Virus record (IMG/VR): IMGVR_UViG_3300025699_000035
Location: 1 to 32,192 of that record
From: a virus
Direction: 5' to 3' (one strand)
Length of the DNA: 32,192 nucleotides
Made by a program: the position numbers and the translations under genes. Positions 22,970 through 29,875 of the stretch are shown piece after piece. The notes under the pieces were generated by a model. The model was given only the letters and a program-made list of their open reading frames with translations. It had not been told where the DNA came from and searched no databases. Every line of letters starts with the position of its first letter. Position 1 is the first letter of the stretch.

Positions 22970-24349
22970 TTGAAAAATGAAATCCCAACACATATACTTA
23001 ACCACTTACTTAATAACGAAGACTTTTGTCGGAGGGTAGTACCATATCTTAAGAAAGAATATTTTGAAGGCGAGCACACGATTGTATTTGATTTAATTAC
23101 AGACTTTGTTCGTGATCATAATAAGTTACCTACGAGTAGAGTGTTGGAGATTGAAATCAAAAAGGTTTCAGCTCCTGATGAAACACTCACTCGAGCATAT
23201 GACTTGATTCAAGAAATCTCAGTTAAGTCTGATATCGATACAGATTATCTCATAACTGAATCAGAGAAATGGTGTCGTGATAAAGCAATCTATGGTGCCA
23301 TCATGAACTCTATTCAGATTATTGATGGTAAGAACCAAGAGATGACTGAAGGTGCTATCCCAGAAATTCTACAAGAAGCTCTGGGTGTGTCCTTCGATCA
23401 AGCTATTGGTCATGATTATATCAATGATGCTGATTCACGATTTGATTTCTATAACAATGAAGAAGAAAAGATACCATTTGATCTTGATCTGTTTAACAAG
23501 ATGACAAAGGGTGGTTTACCTAATAAGACTTTGAATATAGCGCTAGCAGGTACAGGTGTTGGTAAGTCTCTATTCATGTGTCATATGGGTGCCAATGCAA
23601 TATCTGAAGGTAAGAACGTATTGTATATCACAATGGAAATGGCAGAAGAACGTATCGCAGAACGTATCGATGCTAACTTAATGGATATACCTATCCAACA
23701 ATTAGGTGAATTACCTAAGAATGTATTTGATGAAAAGATCAAAAAGATTGCAAAAGGTTCCATTGGTAAACTAATCGTTAAACAATATCCAACAGGTGCT
23801 GCTCATGTCGGTCACTTTAGAGCTCTACTCAATGAGTTAAAGCTTAAAAAGAACTTCACGCCCGATATGATCTTCATTGATTATTTAAACATATGTTCAT
23901 CTGCAAGAGTTAAGAATACTTCAGCCAATAGTTATACCATTATCAAATCTATTGCTGAAGAATTACGTGGCCTTGCAGTAGAGTTTGATTTGCCTATTAT
24001 GAGCGCAACACAAACAACAAGATCTGGCTTTGGTAATACCGATGTTGGTCTTGAAGATACTTCTGAATCATTTGGTTTGCCAGCAACGGCTGATCTTATG
24101 TTTGCTCTTATCTCTACTGAAGAGCTTGAAGGACTTAATCAGATCATGGTGAAACAATTAAAGAATCGCTATAATGATCCGACTAAGTATAAACGTTTTG
24201 TAGTCGGTATTGATCGGGCTAAGATGAAGCTATATGATGTAGAAGAATCAGCTCAAGATAATATCATGCAAGACATGGCTATTCCAGACAAGCCAATTAA
24301 TAGTTTTGGAAACAATGAAAAGTCAGATTTTAGTGGCTTCACAATTTAG
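22970..24349 (+). CDS. 41: replicative DNA helicase (gp41)
   Basis: 459 residues (T4 475). N-terminal helical domain with YLKKEYFEGEHTIVF, then the DnaB-like ATPase: Walker A AGTGVGKS (193-200), NVLYITMEMAEERIAERIDANL, Walker B DMIFIDYLNICSS and SATQTTRSGFG. It forms the hexameric 5'-3' helicase at the fork. The only plausible start is TTG 22970 with a weak GGA ten bases upstream, which would keep translation modest. The gene follows uvsX as in T4. Confidence 0.95.
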   Translation: MKNEIPTHILNHLLNNEDFCRRVVPYLKKEYFEGEHTIVFDLITDFVRDHNKLPTSRVLEIEIKKVSAPDETLTRAYDLIQEISVKSDIDTDYLITESEKWCRDKAIYGAIMNSIQIIDGKNQEMTEGAIPEILQEALGVSFDQAIGHDYINDADSRFDFYNNEEEKIPFDLDLFNKMTKGGLPNKTLNIALAGTGVGKSLFMCHMGANAISEGKNVLYITMEMAEERIAERIDANLMDIPIQQLGELPKNVFDEKIKKIAKGSIGKLIVKQYPTGAAHVGHFRALLNELKLKKNFTPDMIFIDYLNICSSARVKNTSANSYTIIKSIAEELRGLAVEFDLPIMSATQTTRSGFGNTDVGLEDTSESFGLPATADLMFALISTEELEGLNQIMVKQLKNRYNDPTKYKRFVVGIDRAKMKLYDVEESAQDNIMQDMAIPDKPINSFGNNEKSDFSGFTI

Positions 24350-24362
24350 GATATATAATAAT

Positions 24363-24740
24363 ATGAAAAAGACCTTAGCAACATTAGCATTAGTAGCAAC
24401 TGCATCAGTACAAGCTGGTCCATACGCTAAATACATTCACGTATTAGATTACACTGATAGTGAGAAAGATGATAGCACTGAGCATCTTCGTCTTGGTTAT
24501 GAGACTGAAGGAAGCTTTTACGCTGAAGCTGGTGTAATTACGAATCATCTCGATCGAGGTGTAGCAGCTGAATTCGGTTATGTTTATGAGTTGGTTGAAG
24601 GGTTTACCTTTGATCTTAATTGGGAAGGTGTTAAGCGTGACAATAGTAATGATGTGATGAACGAAGATGGTGTTATTGAACATGTTGGTAGCAACAAGTT
24701 AGTTCATCAATTTGAAGCAGAAATTAAATTTAACTTTTAA
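24363..24740 (+). CDS. secreted outer-membrane-like protein
   Basis: 125 residues from ATG 24363. A clear signal peptide MKKTLATLALVATASVQA ends in an AxA-like site before GPYAKY. The mature part alternates polar and aromatic residues (LRLGYETEGSFYAEAGVI, VAAEFGYVYEL, FTFDLNWEGVKR) and ends in EAEIKFNF, with the terminal Phe typical of outer-membrane beta-barrels recognised by the Bam machinery. It could alter the infected cell surface, for example to block superinfection, but this is inference. It lies between gp41 and ThyX. The longer in-frame start at 24306 would remove the signal peptide from the N terminus and is rejected. Confidence 0.7.
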   Translation: MKKTLATLALVATASVQAGPYAKYIHVLDYTDSEKDDSTEHLRLGYETEGSFYAEAGVITNHLDRGVAAEFGYVYELVEGFTFDLNWEGVKRDNSNDVMNEDGVIEHVGSNKLVHQFEAEIKFNF

Positions 24741-24751
24741 AGGAGAATATT

Positions 24752-24913
24752 ATGAATTGGTTAAAATCAAGATTAAAAGAACGATCAACAATGGATGGTG
24801 CAGCAATGGTAGCAGCTTGTGGTGCTGTTATTTTATTTGGTGATCTAGCACAACTATTCGCTATGGCGGGTGTAGTGTATGGTCTATTAACAATCTTTAC
24901 ATCGGAAGACTAA
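24752..24913 (+). CDS. 53-residue membrane protein
   Basis: AGGAG precedes ATG 24752. A basic amphipathic start (MNWLKSRLKERSTMDG) is followed by two short hydrophobic segments (AAMVAACGAVILFG and LFAMAGVVYGLLTIF). Function unknown; the N-in basic residues suggest an inner-membrane hairpin. Ends one base before thyX. Confidence 0.65.
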   Translation: MNWLKSRLKERSTMDGAAMVAACGAVILFGDLAQLFAMAGVVYGLLTIFTSED

Positions 24914-24914
24914 T

Positions 24915-25571
24915 ATGAAAGTAAATCTAGTTTCTTATTCACGAGTACCAGATGACAGTGAACTACCAGATGATATGCTACAGCTCGTAGCGTATTGTGC
25001 ACGAGTATCGAATCCCAGTAATCAAAACAATACTGAGACTTCAGAGAAGCTAGTTAAGTATCTTATTAAGCATAAACATTGGTCACCTTTAGAGATGGTC
25101 AATGTTTGCTTAGAGATCGATACTACTCGTGATATTGCACGACAGTTATTACGTCATAGATCATTTACGTTTCAAGAGTTTTCTCAACGATATGCTAATC
25201 CTGATGAGGGGTTTGATAATATGTTTGAGAAGCGTGAAGCTCGATTACAGGATGAAAAGAATAGACAAAATTCTGTAGTGACTGATGATGAAGCTATTGC
25301 ACATGAATGGTTTAGGATTCAAAGTCGAGTAGAATGGATGTCGATGAGATGTTATAAGGAAGCTTTGAAGTTAGGCATTGCAAAGGAACAAGCAAGAGCA
25401 TTACTTCCTGAAGGTCTTACAAAGTCTCGTCTATATGTGAATGGTACGTTACGTTCATGGTTACATTATATTGACTTACGTTCGTCAAATGGAACACAGC
25501 TTGAGCATTGTGAGATTGCAAAGGCATGTGGAGAAGTTATATATAAACTATTCCCCATGGAAGAGGATTAA
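24915..25571 (+). CDS. thyX: flavin-dependent thymidylate synthase ThyX
   Basis: 218 residues. Diagnostic ThyX motif RHRSFTFQEFS (RHRx7S) followed by QRYANP, and a C-terminal LPEGLTKSRLYVNGTLRSWLHYIDLR. It makes dTMP from dUMP with methylene-tetrahydrofolate, FAD and NADPH, and would use the dUMP produced by the dCMP deaminase at 15011. ThyX instead of T4-type td is usual in marine T4-like phages. GGAAG lies seven bases before the ATG. Confidence 0.95.
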   Translation: MKVNLVSYSRVPDDSELPDDMLQLVAYCARVSNPSNQNNTETSEKLVKYLIKHKHWSPLEMVNVCLEIDTTRDIARQLLRHRSFTFQEFSQRYANPDEGFDNMFEKREARLQDEKNRQNSVVTDDEAIAHEWFRIQSRVEWMSMRCYKEALKLGIAKEQARALLPEGLTKSRLYVNGTLRSWLHYIDLRSSNGTQLEHCEIAKACGEVIYKLFPMEED

Positions 25572-25574
25572 CTA

Positions 25575-25646
25575 ATGAACGACCACGATGATTTATTCTT
25601 TTATTTAGCGATAGCAATCGTGGTCGTTTATATGATAGTCTATTAG
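25575..25646 (+). CDS. 23-residue hydrophobic ORF
   Basis: MNDHDDLFFYLAIAIVVVYM... is an acidic start plus one membrane helix. GAGGA lies nearby upstream. It may be a genuine micro-protein, but the sequence also forms a perfect 10-bp inverted repeat (25580-25589 with 25617-25626), so it may be only an RNA structure ahead of the tRNAs. Confidence 0.35.
   Translation: MNDHDDLFFYLAIAIVVVYMIVY
25580..25626 (+). repeat. 10-bp inverted repeat before the tRNA genes
   Basis: CGACCACGAT (25580-25589) and ATCGTGGTCG (25617-25626) are perfect inverse copies separated by 27 bases. No T-tract follows, so it is not a standard terminator; it might affect processing of the tRNA transcript. Confidence 0.65.
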
Positions 25647-25652
25647 TATTAC

Positions 25653-25728
<76 letters not shown>

Positions 25729-25733
25729 ATTAT

Positions 25734-25809
25734 TCCGCCTTAGCTCAGTTGGTAGAGCAAATGACTGTTAATCATTGGGTCGCTGGTTCGAGCCCAGCAG
25801 GCGGAGCCA
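25734..25809 (+). tRNA. tRNA-Asn (GUU)
   Basis: 76 bases with encoded CCA. Acceptor TCCGCCT pairs AGGCGGA; anticodon loop CTGTTAA gives GTT; T-loop TTCGAGC. It starts five bases after the Thr tRNA, so both probably come from one transcript. Confidence 0.96.
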
Positions 25810-25820
25810 ATATATGACCT

Positions 25821-25879
25821 TGGACCGTTATATCAGAATGACTGCGCTGTAAAGACAGTCCCATCTTCAGGGCCCACCA
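25821..25879 (+). ncRNA. degenerate tRNA-Tyr-like element
   Basis: Only about 59 bases, starting 11 bases after the Asn tRNA and ending in CCCACCA. It has a Tyr-type anticodon loop CTGTAAA (anticodon GTA) inside the stem GACTG/CAGTC, but two mismatched pairs lie between stem and loop. Ends TGGACC/GGCCCA pair with one A-C mismatch. No normal D-arm or T-arm can be drawn. It may be a decaying tRNA, an armless tRNA or a tRNA-derived small RNA. Confidence 0.4.
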
Positions 25880-25886
25880 TATAACT

Positions 25887-25966
25887 AAAAGTTATAAGCC
25901 TTATAACGAAATAATCTAAATAAAAGTGAAATAAACCTTTACATCTGCCTGCAGCTATGATATAAT
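25887..25966 (+). repeat. 80-bp hairpin-plus-promoter module, copy A
   Basis: Begins AAAAGTTATAA, forms a GTTATAA-GCC-TTATAAC hairpin (25891-25907), then GAAATAAT, CTAAATA (25916-25922), AAAGTGAAA and a sigma-70-type promoter. The same order and length recur at 26212-26291. Confidence 0.85.
25938..25966 (+). promoter_or_regulatory. sigma-70-type promoter after the tRNA genes
   Basis: TTTACA (25938-25943), 17-base spacer, TATAAT (25961-25966), 31 bases before ATG 25997. A CTAAATA element lies 16 bases upstream of the -35. Confidence 0.85.
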
Positions 25967-25996
25967 TATCTTATAAATTAAACAAGGGATATAAAG

Positions 25997-26206
25997 ATGA
26001 ATAACGTTTATAGAGTTTTGAATAGAGATGTTAGCATTCGAATCAATCGAGATAACATTCCACCTAAGCGTTTTGAAGTTACTATCAACAACAAAATCTT
26101 TACTTACGGTTACTTACCAGATGCTGTTGATAGAGTTAGAGAAGCCGCACCAGAGTTGATCGCTTCAAACTTAAAAGATATTATCAAAGAAAAGATCTGG
26201 TTCTAA
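25997..26206 (+). CDS. hypothetical protein, 69 residues
   Basis: A small basic protein with a beta-like first half (YRVLNRDVSIRINRDNIPPKRFEVTI) and a helical end (AVDRVREAAPELIASNLKDIIKEK). AAGGGA precedes the ATG and a strong promoter drives it alone, suggesting an early host-takeover role, but no homologue is recognised. Confidence 0.7.
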   Translation: MNNVYRVLNRDVSIRINRDNIPPKRFEVTINNKIFTYGYLPDAVDRVREAAPELIASNLKDIIKEKIWF

Positions 26207-26211
26207 TAACC

Positions 26212-26291
26212 AAAAGTTATAACCCTTATAACGAAATAATCTAAATAAAAGTGAAAAAAAGGTATACATTATCATTTACATATGATATAAT
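26212..26291 (+). repeat. 80-bp hairpin-plus-promoter module, copy B
   Basis: Second copy of the 25887 module: AAAAGTTATAA, hairpin GTTATAA-CCC-TTATAAC (26216-26232), CTAAATA (26241-26247), GTGAAA and promoter, all in the same spacing. Confidence 0.85.
26263..26291 (+). promoter_or_regulatory. sigma-70-type promoter
   Basis: TATACA (26263-26268), 17-base spacer, TATAAT (26286-26291). It resembles the promoter at 1813 and, in its spacer (TTATCATTTAC), the one at 26505. It precedes ATG 26328. Confidence 0.85.
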
Positions 26292-26327
26292 ATACTTATA
26301 AATTAATCAAACAGGAAATACTATATT

Positions 26328-26489
26328 ATGATGAATAACCTAGAAGCTCGTGACATGAAGCGTGAAGAAGAACTTTATCTTCAAGCTCAGTACGATAAAG
26401 AGATGGCCAACTATAGCGAGCCAGTTTCTTTTGATATGTGGAAAGCTGCCAAAGCAGTAGTTGCTAGATATGACAAGAAAAGTAAATAA
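26328..26489 (+). CDS. hypothetical protein, 53 residues
   Basis: ATG 26328 or the adjacent ATG 26331; AGGA lies about 11 bases upstream. A charged, helical protein (LEARDMKREEELYLQAQYDKE) ending in KAAKAVVARYDKKSK. The 3' end merges with the next promoter region. Its leader (AAACAGGAAATACTATATT) is repeated before the gene at 26570. Function unknown. Confidence 0.6.
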   Translation: MMNNLEARDMKREEELYLQAQYDKEMANYSEPVSFDMWKAAKAVVARYDKKSK

Positions 26490-26504
26490 AAGTGAAAAAA
26501 AAGG

Positions 26505-26533
26505 TTTACATTATCATTTACCTATGATATAAT
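26505..26533 (+). promoter_or_regulatory. sigma-70-type promoter
   Basis: TTTACA (26505-26510), 17-base spacer, TATAAT (26528-26533), preceded by TAAATAAAAGTGAAA. Promoter and leader together duplicate 26256-26330. Confidence 0.85.
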
Positions 26534-26569
26534 TATCTTATAAATTAATTAAACAGGAAATACTATATT

Positions 26570-26848
26570 ATGAAATTATCTGCAAATATGATCAAAGCAA
26601 TCGGTTCAATCAATTCATTAGAAGAAATGAATGATGTTATTGAACTGATTAAGTTAAAGCAAAAATCACTTAAAACTGAAATTCGTGCTAAAACTAGATT
26701 TTCTATTAAAGTTGGTTCTAACGTTATCGTAGAGTCACGTGATGGTGATATTAAAGGTGTGGTTGTTAAAATCAATCGTACTAAAGCTATTGTTGATATG
26801 AATGGTTCTAATTGGAACGTTCCACTTACTATGATCAAAGCTGCTTAA
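26570..26848 (+). CDS. small KOW/SH3-like protein, 92 residues
   Basis: An N-terminal helical hairpin (MIKAIGSINSLEEMNDVIELIKLKQKSLKTE) precedes a small barrel: KVGSNVIVESRDGDIKGVVVKINRTKAIVDM and WNVPLTMIKAA. The barrel resembles KOW or Tudor-like nucleic-acid-binding modules found in small T4-like phage proteins. A role in transcription or translation is possible but unproven. It is driven by its own strong promoter. The stop codon lies in the loop of a hairpin. Confidence 0.7.
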   Translation: MKLSANMIKAIGSINSLEEMNDVIELIKLKQKSLKTEIRAKTRFSIKVGSNVIVESRDGDIKGVVVKINRTKAIVDMNGSNWNVPLTMIKAA

Positions 26849-26857
26849 TCGCAGCTT
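26838..26857 (+). terminator. hairpin at the end of the KOW-like gene
   Basis: Stem AAGCTGC/GCAGCTT (7 bp) with loop TTAATC that contains the stop codon. The following CATCCTCCTCCTTCTAATT is pyrimidine-rich rather than a pure T-tract, so termination would be partial. Confidence 0.5.
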
Positions 26858-26892
26858 CATCCTCCTCCTTCTAATTATTGAGAAACGACTAT

Positions 26893-27171
26893 ATGAATTC
26901 ATTCCAACTTGTTAAAAACACTCTTAATGATATTGCTACGGAAGACGCGATATCTCTTGAAGAAAGACTTAATACATATCGTAAGCTTATTAAGCGTTAC
27001 GCCACTGATGAGCAAATAGAATCTTATGACAAAGCTTTAGGCTTTGGTTGGTATTTAACTTTTGCTGATAATGATTCTATTGAATTAGAAAAGCTAGGTC
27101 TTAAAAGTACTCTTGTTATATATCGTGATGGTTCATCTTCACGTGAACGTCGTCTAATATCAAACGTATAG
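26893..27171 (+). CDS. hypothetical protein, 92 residues
   Basis: ATG 26893 is chosen over an upstream in-frame TTG at 26878; neither has a strong ribosome site. The protein is helical (LVKNTLNDIATEDAISLEERLNTYRKLIKRYATDEQIESYDKALG) followed by a short beta part ending LVIYRDGSSSRERRLISNV. Not recognised. Confidence 0.6.
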   Translation: MNSFQLVKNTLNDIATEDAISLEERLNTYRKLIKRYATDEQIESYDKALGFGWYLTFADNDSIELEKLGLKSTLVIYRDGSSSRERRLISNV

Positions 27172-27181
27172 GAATATCATT

Positions 27182-27472
27182 ATGAATAAACGTACTTCAA
27201 AATCATATCAATTCACTGCTGATGTTAACGATATCAACTCAATGTTTAGAATCCACGAGTTACGTAACCACATTAAGAGCGTCAATCAATTATCCAGAGA
27301 CTCAGTTGAGGGTCGTGGAATGGAATACAGAGTTGAAGTTCGTGGACGTCTAGGTAAGAACAACCCTGCGTACGAAGCATCATATAAGAATACTCGTAAT
27401 GGCACCAGCTATATTCGTCTTGAAGACGCAACTCGATTGGATGTATACATATATGAAAGATACCAAGCCTAA
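27182..27472 (+). CDS. hypothetical basic protein, 96 residues
   Basis: TAGGA precedes ATG 27182. A basic protein (several Arg/Lys-rich stretches such as YRVEVRGRLGKNNPAYEASYKN and ATRLDVYIYERYQA), likely alpha/beta. Overlaps the next gene by 20 bases. No family recognised; nucleic-acid binding is possible from charge only. Confidence 0.65.
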   Translation: MNKRTSKSYQFTADVNDINSMFRIHELRNHIKSVNQLSRDSVEGRGMEYRVEVRGRLGKNNPAYEASYKNTRNGTSYIRLEDATRLDVYIYERYQA

Positions 27473-27674
27473 TTTAGAAGCTCGTATAGCGAAAGCTTTT
27501 GGTGTCACTTGGAGGGATCACGTGTTAGTTAAGTGTTCACGCTGCAAAGGCCTTATGAGTCATCATATAGTATCAGATGATGCCGTGTGTGTAGGCTGTG
27601 AAATTAAAGAGCGATGTGACTGCGGTGAACCACTAACTCAAGAGCATTATGCTCATATGACTAAAGGATATTAA
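27453..27674 (+). CDS. zinc-ribbon-like small protein
   Basis: 73 residues from ATG 27453 (ATG 27441 is an alternative). It has CSRC, CVGC and CDCG (pattern C-x2-C ... C-x2-C ... C-x-C), suggesting one or two zinc sites. Similar small Cys-rich proteins in phages bind nucleic acids or host proteins. The N terminus (KPNLEARIAKAFGVTW) is helical. Confidence 0.65.
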   Translation: MKDTKPNLEARIAKAFGVTWRDHVLVKCSRCKGLMSHHIVSDDAVCVGCEIKERCDCGEPLTQEHYAHMTKGY

Positions 27675-27675
27675 A

Positions 27676-28065
27676 ATGGATAATGATGTAACATTACTAT
27701 ATAACGGATTAATGACACCTGACGGAACTATTATAGAGTCTCGTCACCGTCATGATTATAAGACATATGAAGATGCTAATGGTAAATCATATATGATCGA
27801 TGGCGGTACAGCTTATGTTCGATGCTCTGCTAATGGTGATGAGACACATTTATCTGTTTGGTCTAATGATGAACACGAGCTTATTCGTGAGCATGCTGAG
27901 TGGGGTACGTACGGTATCAATGGAGATCAACCTTTAGAGTATGTTAAGATTAAAGATATGTCAACCGAACATCTTGAAGCTTGTGTAAAAACACATCAAA
28001 GTCCTGGTCGCATGTCTAATGTATTTGTTGCTGAATTAAACTATAGGAAATCAAATGAAAGTTAA
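27676..28065 (+). CDS. conserved phage protein, 129 residues
   Basis: Soluble protein with SRHRHDYKTYEDANGKSYMIDGGTAYVRCS and EWGTYGINGDQPLEYVKIKDMSTEHLEACV. I believe this pattern (RHRHDY ... DGG ... WGTYG) is a conserved family in several phage groups, function unknown. Ends overlap the next ATG by 11 bases. Confidence 0.7.
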   Translation: MDNDVTLLYNGLMTPDGTIIESRHRHDYKTYEDANGKSYMIDGGTAYVRCSANGDETHLSVWSNDEHELIREHAEWGTYGINGDQPLEYVKIKDMSTEHLEACVKTHQSPGRMSNVFVAELNYRKSNES

Positions 28066-28612
28066 AATAGGTCCATATCCAGATCACAGATGGTATCATA
28101 ATTACTTGCATGATTGGTTTGGATATTCGCCAAAAGCAAAAGTAAAAGTTAAGATTGATAAGTATGATACGTGGAGTATGGACACTACACTAGCTCATAT
28201 CGTTATCCCTATGCTGTATCAACTAGCGAAGACTAAGCATGGATCACCTATGGTTGATAATGAAGATGTGCCTCTTGAGTTACGCACGACTCATGAAGAT
28301 GCAATTGAGGAGCAGTTGGTTAGTCATGGCATTGATGATAGTGTTCATGAGCGATGGGATTGGGTAATGACTGAGATGATCTTTGCCTTTGAGTCTAAGT
28401 TGACCAACTGGGAAGATAAGTACTCTAGTGGTGAGATCAATTATGATAGTATTCCAGTTATAGGTAAAGATGGAACCGAGATTGGATACACTTGGGAAAA
28501 AGGTGAAGGTCATACCTACAAACTAGATATTGACGGGCTACATGCAGAGCAAGCACGTGTTGCAAACGGCTTTAGATTGTTTGGCAAATATTACGAAGGA
28601 TTATGGGATTAG
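28055..28612 (+). CDS. conserved phage protein, 185 residues
   Basis: Begins VKIGPYPDHRWYHNYLHDWFGY; the centre has VKIDKYDTWSMDTTLAHIVIPMLYQLAKTKHG followed by an acidic helix and HERWDWVMTEMIFAFESK. A family seen across T4-like phages without known function. No catalytic motif stands out. Its last residues (FGKYYEGLWD) are aromatic. Confidence 0.7.
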   Translation: MKVKIGPYPDHRWYHNYLHDWFGYSPKAKVKVKIDKYDTWSMDTTLAHIVIPMLYQLAKTKHGSPMVDNEDVPLELRTTHEDAIEEQLVSHGIDDSVHERWDWVMTEMIFAFESKLTNWEDKYSSGEINYDSIPVIGKDGTEIGYTWEKGEGHTYKLDIDGLHAEQARVANGFRLFGKYYEGLWD

Positions 28613-28617
28613 AAATT

Positions 28618-28731
28618 ATGTTATTAGAATTTATGTATGGGTTTTTGTTATCATTTGCTATGATACTATCAATCATCACAGCCACTATTATAGTTACTAA
28701 AACTTTTTTGTGGATTAACCGAAGATTATAA
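28618..28731 (+). CDS. 37-residue single-helix membrane protein
   Basis: ATG 28618 directly after the previous gene. MLLEFMYGFLLSFAMILSII.. is one long hydrophobic helix ending in WINRRL, a positively charged C-terminal anchor. Weak ribosome site (GGGATTAGA). Function unknown. Confidence 0.5.
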   Translation: MLLEFMYGFLLSFAMILSIITATIIVTKTFLWINRRL

Positions 28732-28734
28732 TCA

Positions 28735-28914
28735 ATGCTTAGTCCTATACTGTGTACTCTTTGTTTAACGATGGCAGAACCAATGTCAACAATGGACAAA
28801 CTAAGACAAGATTATGATATGGAGTGGACAATCATATATGGTAAGAAGTCATATTTCCATATTGATCTAAGCGATAAAGATTACTTTGAAATAACATTCA
28901 CTAAGCATTTTTAA
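28735..28914 (+). CDS. hypothetical protein, 59 residues
   Basis: ATG 28735; later in-frame ATGs at 28771, 28783 and 28792 are possible. A hydrophobic Cys-containing start (MLSPILCTLCLTM) followed by a soluble alpha/beta part (YDMEWTIIYGKKSYFHIDLSDKDYFEITF). No clear ribosome site, so moderate confidence. Confidence 0.45.
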   Translation: MLSPILCTLCLTMAEPMSTMDKLRQDYDMEWTIIYGKKSYFHIDLSDKDYFEITFTKHF

Positions 28915-28924
28915 TAGGACAATT

Positions 28925-29284
28925 ATGATAACTTATAGCACGAATTGGATGGGTCCAATAGCAACACGATGGTATGAGGATAGAGATATTCCGTTTGAGA
29001 TCAGAGAAACTTCTGGTAAAATACTGCCTAAAACTGAGTACAAACACTTCTTAGAATCGTATTCTTGTGGTCGCATAGATATATATGGATTAGATGAAAG
29101 TGAGCATTGGAGTGGTAAGTCTGAGTACAGTGTTGCTCCAATGCGAACTGAAGATTGGAATGCTTTTGGTGATTGGTTGGATGAGTTGGAAACTTACGAG
29201 TTGGCTACATACGAAGAACTGATCGATCAATTCGAGCATTACATCGGGAAAGCGATAAGGTGGGTAGAAAATGCAGACTCCTGA
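28925..29284 (+). CDS. conserved phage protein, 119 residues
   Basis: AGGACA precedes the ATG. ITYSTNWMGPIATRWYEDR, CGRIDIYGLD and FGDWLDELETYELATYEELIDQFE form a distinctive pattern seen in many phages with small early-gene clusters; function unknown. Overlaps the following ATG by 14 bases. Confidence 0.75.
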   Translation: MITYSTNWMGPIATRWYEDRDIPFEIRETSGKILPKTEYKHFLESYSCGRIDIYGLDESEHWSGKSEYSVAPMRTEDWNAFGDWLDELETYELATYEELIDQFEHYIGKAIRWVENADS

Positions 29285-29582
29285 TAGTTGGGTCGTACTG
29301 AAGATAACCGCAGAGACTGGTGTCATCTACAAAGTCTTAGCAGGATGGAGCGGTGGTTATCTTGATGGTGATTCTTGGCGATTGAATAGTGGCATTAGTA
29401 TAGTCTTTGAGAGAGAAGATAGTGTAGACTTCTACGGTAATAGTGGATCACTGTATCGTTGTCGTAAAGGTTCTTACGGACTAAGAATGGGTACAGCAGG
29501 AATCTACAATGATATAATATCACGCTTTGGCGACAAAGTAGAGATGATGCCTGAAGACACAGATTGGAAAAATTTACTATGA
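29271..29582 (+). CDS. phage protein, paralogue of the 30496 gene
   Basis: 103 residues. WVVLKITAETGVIYKVLAGWSGGYLDGDSWRLNSGI, then GNSGSLYRCRKGSYGLRMGTAGIYNDII and GDKVEMM. The order W.VL ... VLAGW ... G..WR.S/NSGI ... G..Y ... A...II ... G..VEM recurs in the gene at 30496, so the two are diverged duplicates. Function unknown. Confidence 0.7.
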   Translation: MQTPDSWVVLKITAETGVIYKVLAGWSGGYLDGDSWRLNSGISIVFEREDSVDFYGNSGSLYRCRKGSYGLRMGTAGIYNDIISRFGDKVEMMPEDTDWKNLL

Positions 29583-29875
29583 CAGATCCTAAAGATAAGA
29601 AACCTGAGCTTGATTGGACAGATGATGAGTACTATGAAGGCGCTTGGAGTTGGGTAGACGAGCTCGAGCTCAAATATGAAGACAATACATTGGAGGATTC
29701 ATTGGTAGAACTGAATAACGTTAATCGACTTGAGATTATAGATCAAACTGGTCGTGCATATACACACCATCTAACCAAAAATGAAAGTGTTCGATATAGT
29801 CTACAGGATGATAATCGAACACTTAAAATATTTATTGCAAATATACTCGAGGTGATAAAGAATGACAATGCCTGA
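29579..29875 (+). CDS. conserved acidic phage protein, 98 residues
   Basis: ATG 29579 overlaps the previous stop. Acidic and Trp-rich start (LDWTDDEYYEGAWSWVDELELKYED) and LEIIDQTGRAYTHHLTKNES, then NRTLKIFIANI. This pattern is common in phage early-gene clusters; no function known to me. Confidence 0.7.
   Translation: MTDPKDKKPELDWTDDEYYEGAWSWVDELELKYEDNTLEDSLVELNNVNRLEIIDQTGRAYTHHLTKNESVRYSLQDDNRTLKIFIANILEVIKNDNA

Noticed and set aside
25887-26291. CRISPR-like array from the repeated GTTATAA hairpins
   Set aside because: There are only two full copies, each followed by a promoter and a gene; no regularly spaced short repeats with spacers exist.
29491-29518. TATAAT at 29513 as an additional promoter
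   Set aside because: The bases 17 positions upstream (near GTACAG) are not a -35 box, and it lies in the middle of a coding gene with no nearby downstream start that needs it.
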